This document shows, in pieces, positions 1-6,079 of a stretch of DNA of 14,766 nucleotides. Within the stretch, counting starts at the first letter, position 1; the number at the start of each line of letters is the position of its first letter. The notes below the pieces were generated by a model, which was given only the letters and a program-made list of their open reading frames with translations, did no database searches and was not told the origin of the DNA. Origin of the DNA: Firmicutes bacterium UBA6811 (GTDB lineage: Bacteria > Bacillota > SHA-98 > UBA4971); the NCBI GenBank assembly GCA_002452295.1, contig DKEX01000132.1, positions 45,168-59,933 on the forward strand, in the 5' to 3' direction. The translations under genes were made by a program, and so were the position numbers.

Positions 1-41
1 AGTAATCTCTGAACCCGCACTTAGCGCACGCACCCAATACT

Positions 42-97
42 CGTTCCCGGGGCCGACAGCCCGGGGAACGCGATCTCTCCGGGCCGTCGGCTCTTTT
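42..97 (+). promoter_or_regulatory. Two mutually exclusive hairpins; terminator or attenuator candidate
   Basis: Hairpin A pairs CGTTCCC (42-48) and GGGC (50-53) with GCCC (59-62) and GGGAACG (64-70), with one G-G mismatch and a 5-base loop. Hairpin B pairs GCCGAC (52-57) with GTCGGC (86-91) and CCCGG (60-64) with CCGGG (79-83), and is followed at once by TCTTTT (92-97). The two share bases 52-64 and cannot form together. Hairpin B looks like an intrinsic terminator. It could simply end an upstream transcript, or the pair could be an attenuator ahead of the amidohydrolase at 233. No known riboswitch core was recognised. Confidence 0.45.
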
Positions 98-232
98 CGT
101 CCCGAGCGGTGCGAATGCCTTCTGAACCAAGCAAAAGTCTCCGGTTCCATGATAACCTGTAACCAGAAGCAGGATATCCGCTATGAGAGGCGAATCACGT
201 GGCAAATGCCGAGAAGAGAGGAGAGAAGGAGC

Positions 233-1879
233 ATGCCAGTTTCAGCAGATGTCGTTTTCGTCGGAGGGAAGGTACTCACCATGAGTAGCGAGAAAGGACG
301 ACTGGCCGACTCGGTAGCGGTCCTGAACGGGAGAATCCTTGCGGTGGGGGCTCGTCACGAGATCGAGGAACTCAAAGGCCGTACCACCCGCGTCATAGAT
401 CTCCAGGGCAGGACTCTCATGCCAGGGCTTGCAGATATTCACGTTCACCTGGCTAGCGGTGCGCGGGACCAATCCTTCGTGGAATGCCGAGATTTCTATG
501 ACCCGTCTGTTGTGTCGGTCGGAGTGATACTGAGCCGCCTTTCCGGGCGTGCGAAGACAGCCCAGCCAGGGCAATGGGTTGTAGGGGTCGGCAGCCCCAT
601 GCAGGCTTTCCGTCTTGCCGAGCGCAGGCTTCCCACGAAACAGGAGCTGGACGCGGCTGTTCCCACAAATCCAGCGTATGTAACGTTTGGTGCCCATGTC
701 CTGGTGGCCAACTCGCTCGCGCTTCGGGAGAAACACGTCACCAGTGACACGCCTGATCCCGCCGGGGGACTCGTAGAAAAGGACCCAACCACAGGCGAGC
801 CAACGGGGGTGCTCCGAGAACGCGCCCAGTACCTTCTCAAGTCGAAAGGGGCGCCGTCCGGCCGCATCCCCTTACGCGACCTCATAAAACACCACCTCGA
901 GCTTGCGGCCAGGCGCGGCGTGACTACCATCCACGACATCGTGGTGTCACCCGTCGAGATGACAGCGTACCAGGACCTTGCGAGCAGCGGGGAACTCCCG
1001 ATCAGGGTGCGGTTGCTCATACGGGTGATCGAAGCCGAGTTTTCGATGGACAGCCTCCTCGACCTTGGCCTGCGCCACGGCTTCGGTAGCGACATGCTGA
1101 GAATCGGGGGGGTCAAGCTGAGCATAGACGGGGGGTTCACAGCCCGACAGGGCGCATTCCACGGCCTCGATGACGAGACCGACAACCACGCCCTGATCCG
1201 CATAGACCAGGCCGAACTGGATGATGTGATCTCGCGTTACCATGGGGCCGGCATGCGCATCTGCGTCCACGTGGTGGGCGATATGGCCATCGACATGGCT
1301 CTCGACGCGTTCGAGACGGCCCTCGCGAGGCGGCCCCGGACAGACCATCGCCACCGTGTGGAGCATCTCGGAAACTGGCTCTTTACGCCCGAGAGAAGAG
1401 AGCGAACCGCACGGCTGGGGCTTCTGCCCATCGCAAACCCCGCGGTCATGTACTTCCTGGGGGACATGGCGTTCGAGGCCATCGGGTCGCGCAGGATGGA
1501 GGGGGCCTTTGCCCTCAGGAGCATGCTCGACGCAGGCATTCCCGTGTCCTTTGGGTCCGATGCGCCCGGATACTGGCCTGTGGACGTCCTCCGGGACATT
1601 GCGGCTGCGGCGGGCAGGAAGACGTTTATTGGGACCCCGGTTGCGCCGGAGGAGTTGATCTCAGTCGGGGAAGGCCTGAGGGCTCAGACCGCGACCGCTG
1701 CGTGGGTGGGTTTCGACGAAGCCTCTCTCGGCAGCATTGCTCATGGCAAGCTGGCCGATCTCATCGTGCTCGACGCTGACCCGCTGCGCGTGCCCTGGGA
1801 CGTGCTGATGGACATGCCGGTCCTTCTCACGATGGTGGGGGGCAGGGTCGTCTACGAGTGCGCGGGCGCCCTGGATTGA
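233..1879 (+). CDS. YtcJ-like metal-dependent amidohydrolase (amidohydrolase_3 family)
   Basis: The predicted product is a 548-residue cytoplasmic hydrolase of the YtcJ / N-substituted formamide deformylase group, which cleaves amide-type bonds with a metal in a TIM barrel. The ATG at 233 is preferred because GAGGAGAGAAGGAG lies directly upstream; the frame is open 28 codons further but without such a site. An N-terminal beta segment (about 1-60) leads to the metal motif HxH at residues 70 and 72. Later come Lys295 in GGVKLSIDGG, His346 in CVHVVGD, His378 in HRVEH and Asp443 in FGSDAP, in the order expected for the family. The C-terminal part returns to the small beta domain (GKLADLIVLDADP). 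The substrate cannot be read from sequence. An acylated or formamide compound linked to the nearby importer is possible. Its 3' end overlaps a convergent tatC-like gene by 53 bases. Confidence 0.88.
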   Translation: MPVSADVVFVGGKVLTMSSEKGRLADSVAVLNGRILAVGARHEIEELKGRTTRVIDLQGRTLMPGLADIHVHLASGARDQSFVECRDFYDPSVVSVGVILSRLSGRAKTAQPGQWVVGVGSPMQAFRLAERRLPTKQELDAAVPTNPAYVTFGAHVLVANSLALREKHVTSDTPDPAGGLVEKDPTTGEPTGVLRERAQYLLKSKGAPSGRIPLRDLIKHHLELAARRGVTTIHDIVVSPVEMTAYQDLASSGELPIRVRLLIRVIEAEFSMDSLLDLGLRHGFGSDMLRIGGVKLSIDGGFTARQGAFHGLDDETDNHALIRIDQAELDDVISRYHGAGMRICVHVVGDMAIDMALDAFETALARRPRTDHRHRVEHLGNWLFTPERRERTARLGLLPIANPAVMYFLGDMAFEAIGSRRMEGAFALRSMLDAGIPVSFGSDAPGYWPVDVLRDIAAAAGRKTFIGTPVAPEELISVGEGLRAQTATAAWVGFDEASLGSIAHGKLADLIVLDADPLRVPWDVLMDMPVLLTMVGGRVVYECAGALD

Positions 1880-2624
1880 ACGCGTTTCTCTTCAACTCAG
1901 CCAGGCGGGCCACGATGGCGGCGACCTCAAACAAAACGATGAGAGGAATGGCGAGAGCGATCTGAGAGAACACATCCGCCGGGGTCAACACTGCAGCCAG
2001 GCAAAACGCGCCCACAATTATGTAACCTCGGTTCCTTCTCATCGCCTGGTAGGTGATGACCCCGGTTCCCGTGAGGACGCCGAGCACGAGTGGCAACTCA
2101 AAGACAAGGCCGAACGGCAGGGTTGTCCCGGCGACGAATGAGACATAGCTCGAAAAGGTGATCATGGGGCGCAACGTGTCGCTGGCAAAGCTCAGAAAGA
2201 ACCTCAGCGCATATGGGAGCACGCAACGATATCCGAAAATGATCCCTGAGAGAAAGAGAGCATAAGAGGCGATCACCAGGGGTATGAGCCATCGCGACCA
2301 CTTTGCCCGGGACGGCAGCCGTCCACGCAGGGCCTTCCCAGCAAGCCTCGAGATCTCCCATAACATCAGGGGGAGCGCGGCGACAAGCCCCAGAAAGAGC
2401 GAGATCTTGACTCTCACGGTGAAGGCCTCGGTCGGAGCCAGGAAGACGAAACCGGGCAGGCCGTTCGCTCTGAGCCACTCGATGACGGTGTCGATACGGG
2501 CGTACGCCAGCACTGATGCGGCGACGAGGACGACGAATATGACGATGAGAGATCGCCGGATCTCGCCGAGTACCTCCTGGACCATTGCGACGACGCTGCG
2601 GCCTTTCTCTTCAGCTTCAGCCAC
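1827..2624 (-). CDS. Second, divergent TatC-family translocase subunit
   Basis: The 265-residue membrane protein has the TatC layout of six predicted membrane segments. Family signatures are APTEAF with a following KISLFLGL segment (63-80), SSYVSFVAG, LPFGLVFELPLVL (169-181) and LTPADVFSQIALAIP (213-227). Two parts of the twin-arginine recognition surface are degenerate: the N-terminal HLxELRxRL motif is replaced by VLGEIRRSL (18-26), and the cytosolic loop FVxPGLxxxER is replaced by a basic stretch (about 93-109) without the Pro-Gly-Leu or Glu-Arg pattern. It starts with GTG after AGGGGGGTGA and overlaps the preceding tatC by 8 bases, so translation is probably coupled. The last roughly 15 residues are Arg/Pro-rich and are encoded antisense to the amidohydrolase, which suggests read-through past a lost stop. 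It may be a specialised partner of the first TatC. Confidence 0.85.
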   Translation of the reverse strand: MAEAEEKGRSVVAMVQEVLGEIRRSLIVIFVVLVAASVLAYARIDTVIEWLRANGLPGFVFLAPTEAFTVRVKISLFLGLVAALPLMLWEISRLAGKALRGRLPSRAKWSRWLIPLVIASYALFLSGIIFGYRCVLPYALRFFLSFASDTLRPMITFSSYVSFVAGTTLPFGLVFELPLVLGVLTGTGVITYQAMRRNRGYIIVGAFCLAAVLTPADVFSQIALAIPLIVLFEVAAIVARLAELKRNAFNPGRPRTRRRPCPPPS

Positions 2625-3444
2625 CGCGGTTCACCCCCCTAACCCGCTGCCGCCTGGAATCGCTGCGCATCCATGCCACCCGGCTTAACGCCACTGCCAC
2701 CTCGAACAGAATGAGCATGGGCAGAGCCATCAGCACCTGGGACACGACGTCTGGCGGAGTGAGAACGGCCGCGACGACGAAAGTAAGAACATACACGTAC
2801 TTTCTGCCCCGGGCCAGCGCGTTCGGGGTGAGCAGCCCCAGGCGGGACACGATGTAGGCGACTACCGGGACCTGGAAAGCCACCCCGAATGGGAGCACGA
2901 ATGCGGCGAAGAATGACAGAAACCTCCCGCAGGAGACGGCACAGGTGAGGTCCGCTCTGACGAAGCTCAAGAAGAAGCGAAGCGCCAACGGGTACACCGC
3001 GACATACGCGAACCCCACCCCGATTGCAAAGAGCGAAGCGACCGCTGGCACGAACATCGCCACGTATCGCCTCTCCTCCGGGCGAAGCCCCGGAGATACG
3101 AAAAGCCACGCTTCGGTGCTCGTCAGAGGTGATGAGATGACGACGCCTACCACGAGAGCGACCTTGAGATGTGCGAGAAGCGCCTCGGGAGGTGACGTGA
3201 ACACCAGGTGCCCAATAGGGCGCGCGAGGGCCACGAGCACCCTCGGCGCCTCGATGAAGCCGACGGCAGACCCGGCCACCAGGGCAGTCAGGCTGACAAG
3301 GAGCCTCCTTCGAAGCTCAGCGAGATGGTCGGTGAAGTCAGTGGCCAAATCCCGCGCTTGCGGCGGGTCCAGCCGTATGCGTCTCCGGCCCGGCGTACCC
3401 CGGATGCTCCAGGCAATGCAGGAGGTGGCAGGCAGAAAGCGCAC
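2617..3444 (-). CDS. tatC: Sec-independent protein translocase TatC (canonical copy)
   Basis: The 275-residue membrane protein is the likely receptor core of the twin-arginine translocon, which binds RR signal peptides and recruits TatA to export folded proteins. Visible family motifs are DHLAELRRRL (39-48), FVSPGLRPEERR in the first cytosolic loop (115-126), LPFGVAFQVPVV (184-195) and LTPPDVVSQVLMALP (228-242), with six hydrophobic segments. The start used is GTG at 3444, 18 bases after the tatA stop, with a G-rich GGGCGGGGG upstream but no classic Shine-Dalgarno. The first roughly 30 residues precede the conserved region, so a later start (for example TTG before ATDFTDHL) is possible. It is the middle gene of tatA-tatC-tatC. 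The usual Tyr-Gln of the segment before the loop is Thr-Glu here (TSTEAW). Confidence 0.9.
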   Translation of the reverse strand: MRFLPATSCIAWSIRGTPGRRRIRLDPPQARDLATDFTDHLAELRRRLLVSLTALVAGSAVGFIEAPRVLVALARPIGHLVFTSPPEALLAHLKVALVVGVVISSPLTSTEAWLFVSPGLRPEERRYVAMFVPAVASLFAIGVGFAYVAVYPLALRFFLSFVRADLTCAVSCGRFLSFFAAFVLPFGVAFQVPVVAYIVSRLGLLTPNALARGRKYVYVLTFVVAAVLTPPDVVSQVLMALPMLILFEVAVALSRVAWMRSDSRRQRVRGVNRGG

Positions 3445-3462
3445 GTGCGCATCGCCCCCGCC

Positions 3463-3657
3463 CTACTGGGATCCCTTCGCCTGTTCGGCTTCCGAAGCTG
3501 ACTTTTCGAGATCCTCCTGGAAGTCTCTCGACGCTCTCTTGAACTCCCTGATGCTCCTTCCGACGGCACGACCCACGTCAGGGAGCTTACCCGGACCGAA
3601 CACGATCAGGGCTATCACCAGAATGAGTACCAGTTCTGTTGCACCGATGTTGAACAT
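3463..3657 (-). CDS. tatA: Twin-arginine translocase pore subunit TatA/TatE
   Basis: The product has 64 residues, a typical TatA size. A short N-terminal membrane helix (about 5-20, IGATELVLILVIALIVF) is followed by the family hinge FGPGKLPDVGRAVG (20-33) and an amphipathic helix SIREFKRASRDF. A charged tail rich in Glu, Lys and Gln ends the protein. It should oligomerise next to TatC to make the passage for folded, RR-signal-bearing proteins. ATG at 3657 is preceded by TGAGGAGG at a usual distance. It leads the minus-strand Tat operon. TatA and TatB cannot be told apart with certainty in organisms with a single copy; a bifunctional role is likely. Confidence 0.93.
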   Translation of the reverse strand: MFNIGATELVLILVIALIVFGPGKLPDVGRAVGRSIREFKRASRDFQEDLEKSASEAEQAKGSQ

Positions 3658-3740
3658 GCTGCTTGCGGCCTCCTCAGGTAGAATTGTTTCTGACGATTCG
3701 ACGCACGAACCTCAATTCCTGCGCCCGCTGAGGCGAAAAT

Positions 3741-3800
3741 GAAAATTTATCACAACAGGAGAAGGAATTATGCAACCGGCGTAGTATAAAAATAGTTTAA
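3741..3800 (-). promoter_or_regulatory. AT-rich candidate promoter region of the tat operon
   Basis: This stretch is much richer in A and T than its surroundings. Read on the minus strand it carries two -10-like hexamers, TATACT and CATAAT, some 110-130 bases upstream of tatA. No good -35 hexamer lies at the right distance for either, so the assignment rests mostly on composition and position. Confidence 0.25.
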
Positions 3801-3949
3801 CACCTGGATGCCTGCTGAGCGTGGGTTCGCAAATTGCCGCCGCTTTTCCAACGGTTGCCGGCGTCGCACTCCGGAGACGGCGCGCTTGGGGTGCGCCTCG
3901 GTGAAATCTGGCGGTGGCAAACTGGCGCATACTAATGAACCCACACTTG

Positions 3950-3962
3950 GATAGCTGCTATC
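3950..3962. promoter_or_regulatory. 13-bp perfect palindrome GATAGC-T-GCTATC
   Basis: Two exact 6-base inverted arms flank a single central T. The site lies in the intergenic region between the divergent tat and M20/ABC operons, where a dimeric repressor could act. No known operator consensus was matched. Confidence 0.25.
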
Positions 3963-4060
3963 TGTGTTCTCCGCTACAGGCGAATATCACGGCGTTGGCC
4001 GGTCGTGCGTGGAATGCTGCCAACCCGCGGGAGGAGGGTACACGGGCGCAGAGCAGCCGG

Positions 4061-4087
4061 TGACTTGGGTAACCTGGGTAACTTGGA
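4061..4087 (+). repeat. Three 9-bp tandem repeats (TRACYTGGG type)
   Basis: TGACTTGGG, TAACCTGGG and TAACTTGGA follow one another without gaps. Each copy differs from the others at one to three positions. They lie just upstream of the hairpin cluster at 4115-4262. Confidence 0.6.
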
Positions 4088-4114
4088 TTTGCACATCCGC
4101 TTGCGTAACATCTG

Positions 4115-4262
4115 GCCCTCAAACTCAGGGCAGCGACAAGCAGACAAGGCGACGCAAAGTAGGAAAGCAGGTTAGGCGGAACCACGCGAAGTGGTGCGTC
4201 GCTGATTCACCGCGTGTGAGTAGAGAGTACAGAGGAGAGCACCCAGCCAGATCTCCCCTCTG
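4115..4262. other. Cluster of strong hairpins; possible structured leader or small RNA
   Basis: Three structures follow each other. First, GCCCT (4115-4119) pairs with AGGGC (4127-4131). Second, GCGACGCA (4149-4156) pairs with TGCGTCGC (4195-4202), enclosing an unpaired purine-rich strand and an inner hairpin CCAC-GCGAA-GTGG (4182-4194) stacked on the outer stem. Third, CAGAGGAGAG (4230-4239) pairs with CTCCCCTCTG (4253-4262), with one A-C mismatch. Segments such as CAGGGCA and GACGCAAAG recall the c-di-GMP-I riboswitch, but the required helices are absent, so no class is assigned. There is no T-tract. The coding strand of the RNA, if there is one, is unknown. Confidence 0.35.
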
Positions 4263-4335
4263 CAACACAAGATCCCGATAGACGGCGCTTTAGGACTTCA
4301 CAAAACCATACGGTACGCCCGGGGAGACTGCCCAG

Positions 4336-4458
4336 CGGGGCTTGCCGATCTGGGACCCGACGATCACGATCCGACGGGCGGGGCTCGCCGAGCGGGATCC
4401 CACGGGCGGGGTCCGCCGAGCCGGACGCCAGTGACCGGAATCCGCCGAGTGGGACGCG
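4336..4458. repeat. Imperfect GC-rich tandem repeats around a CCGCCGAG core
   Basis: Related units sit at about 4336-4358, 4383-4400, 4411-4429 and 4439-4458. The shared GCCGA begins at 4344, 4387, 4415 and 4444, giving spacings of 43, 28 and 29 bases. The last three are the closest match (CGCCGAG followed by GGGA or CGGA). The array precedes the promoter side of the M20/ABC operon. It does not encode a convincing protein in any frame. Confidence 0.5.
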
Positions 4459-4602
4459 ACCGCCTGCGAAGCGGCGCTATTTGCAGTTTCTCCCAGACAG
4501 CGCGGGTTGTCGCCCGCAGCGTCGTCCCAAGGGAGACAGCGGTTGACAAGGATAGCAAGCAGCGTTGTCGGCACCAGCATTGGCACAAGGGAGGTATCAG
4601 CA

Positions 4603-5931
4603 GTGGCAGAGGGCAACTTTCGATGCGTTGAGCTTGAAATGGACTGGAACGTGACCAGGCCTGCGCCGCCCCGACCTGAGGCGACCGCCGCGGAAGTCGA
4701 ACGGGCGATGCGAGAGGTCCGTGAGGCCCGCGAACAGGTCTTCTCGGAGATCGACCGGATGCGGGACGATGCAGTGGAATTCTTCAGGTCCATCGTGAAG
4801 ATACCCAGTGTCAATCCGAGCGATGAGTGGGAGAAGCCTCTTGCTGATTATCTTGCGCGTGAATTTCGCTCCATGGGCATGGATGTAGATCAGATCGAGC
4901 CCGAGCCCGGCAGGGTCAGCAACGTCGCCCGCCTGAAGGGGGCGGGCGGGAAGGCCCGCAGCCTCCTTTTCAACTCCCACCTCGACACCGTGCCGGCGGG
5001 GGACGAGTCGGCCTGGCGGTTCCCTCCGTTCTCGGCGACGGTCCACGAAGGCAAGATCTTCGGTCGTGGCGCCAAGGACTGCAAGCTTGGCATCGCGGCG
5101 TCTGTGATGGCTCTACGCGCCATACAGAACTGTCGCATCCGCCTCAAGGGGGACACGCTCGTCTCCACCACGGCTGACGAGGAGACCGGCGGGCATCTCG
5201 GCATTCACAAGCTGATCGAGGCAGGCCTCATCAAGGCTGACTGGGCTGTGTACGGCGAGGGAATGCCCGACAAGATCACGATAGGACATAAAGGCTTGCT
5301 TCAGCTCCGTATCACCACCCGCGGCGTGACAGCGCATACCGCTCGAAAGCCGGCGGCGGTCAACGCCATTCTCAAGATGAATCGCATAGTTCCGGCTATC
5401 GACTCGCTGTATGTTCCCGGGGTGGAGCCTCACCCGGTTGTGCCCGGGTTCCCCGTCGCCAGTGTGAACATGATCTCCGGGGGCTTCAAGGAGAACGTGA
5501 TCCCCGACAGGTGTTCCATTGTGGTGGACATACGCTTTCCGCCCACCTGCACGGTCCGGCAGATCATGGATGAGGTCAACCGGAGGCTCGACAGCATCAG
5601 GTGCACCGACGCCCACCTCGGGGGGACGCATATCGACCCCGTCGAGCCCCTTGTCGTGGCGCGCGCATCCAGCATATCGTCGGAGGAGCCTGTGGTGAAG
5701 TTCCTCCAGGCATGCGTGGGGGAAGTGCTGGGAACGCGCCCGAGCGCGCAGGGGATGGAAGCCACCAGTGATTCGCGATGGATCTTGCTTGACGCCGGAA
5801 TCCCCGTCGCCAACTACTCCCTCGGGAACGAATCAGGGCATTCGCCCAACGAGTACGTGGGTATCGAGGACTATATCCGCAACATCAAAGTCTACGCTCT
5901 AATGGCCCTGGCGTCGTGCAGGCCGGCGTAG
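4603..5931 (+). CDS. M20-family metallopeptidase / deacylase (ArgE/DapE/carboxypeptidase type)
   Basis: The product has 442 residues and is a predicted two-metal amidohydrolase acting on small N-acyl amino acids or short peptides. The start is GTG at 4603 with GGGAGG seven to eight bases upstream; the frame is open earlier but without a ribosome site. A helical Glu/Arg-rich N-terminal segment precedes the catalytic domain. Metal and catalytic residues appear in family order: His126 and Asp128 in SHLDTVP, Asp159 in GAKDCKLG, Glu193-Glu194 in ADEETGG, Glu219 in YGEG, and His413 in GHSPNE. The dimerisation domain lies between, beginning near HKGLLQL. It is the first gene of a plus-strand operon with a peptide-type ABC importer, so it probably processes the imported substrate. 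The exact substrate is not readable. Confidence 0.9.
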   Translation: MAEGNFRCVELEMDWNVTRPAPPRPEATAAEVERAMREVREAREQVFSEIDRMRDDAVEFFRSIVKIPSVNPSDEWEKPLADYLAREFRSMGMDVDQIEPEPGRVSNVARLKGAGGKARSLLFNSHLDTVPAGDESAWRFPPFSATVHEGKIFGRGAKDCKLGIAASVMALRAIQNCRIRLKGDTLVSTTADEETGGHLGIHKLIEAGLIKADWAVYGEGMPDKITIGHKGLLQLRITTRGVTAHTARKPAAVNAILKMNRIVPAIDSLYVPGVEPHPVVPGFPVASVNMISGGFKENVIPDRCSIVVDIRFPPTCTVRQIMDEVNRRLDSIRCTDAHLGGTHIDPVEPLVVARASSISSEEPVVKFLQACVGEVLGTRPSAQGMEATSDSRWILLDAGIPVANYSLGNESGHSPNEYVGIEDYIRNIKVYALMALASCRPA

Positions 5932-6079
5932 TGGTGACCCAGCTGCCAAAGGGGTGCGCCGCACCGCCGGCCCGATTGAGAGAATCGTGCCGCCGCCGGC
6001 CGCGTGCCGGTGGACGAGCCTTTCGAAAACCGCGAAGCAAGACAAGAACCAAGACAAACAGATAGGGAGGGACCAGAAG

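Larger units (their letters stand above)
3658..4602. other. 945-bp region without a convincing gene, between tatA and the M20 peptidase
   Basis: Short open frames here lack recognisable domains and good ribosome sites, so none is called. The region holds the AT-rich tat promoter candidate, a hairpin with stem 3878-3885 / 3891-3898 (one G-T pair, loop TTGGG), the palindrome GATAGC-T-GCTATC (3950-3962), short tandem repeats, a cluster of hairpins (4115-4262) and a GC-rich repeat array (about 4336-4458). A TTGACA hexamer lies at 4543-4548, but no acceptable -10 follows at 16-18 bases. It must contain the promoters of both flanking operons. Confidence 0.6.

Noticed and set aside
3768..3783. Tiny ATG-CAA-CCG-GCG-TAG minigene behind AGGAGAAGG
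   Set aside because: Four codons with no conserved context; probably a chance ribosome-site-like sequence in an AT-rich stretch.
4174..4200. T-box-like GGCGGAACCACG
   Set aside because: The UGGN acceptor-binding bases are altered, no stem I or specifier loop lies upstream, and no terminator follows.
4108..4205. c-di-GMP-I riboswitch (CAGGGCA and GACGCAAAG at the usual distance)
   Set aside because: The P1b helix between these segments and the downstream receptor helix cannot form; AGGGC pairs upstream instead.
3964..4281. 105-codon open frame on the plus strand
   Set aside because: No domain, no ribosome site, and it runs through the tandem repeats and hairpins, so it reads as chance coding.
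4543..4548. TTGACA as -35 of the M20 operon
   Set aside because: No -10-like hexamer lies 16-18 bases downstream, so this alone is not enough for a promoter call.
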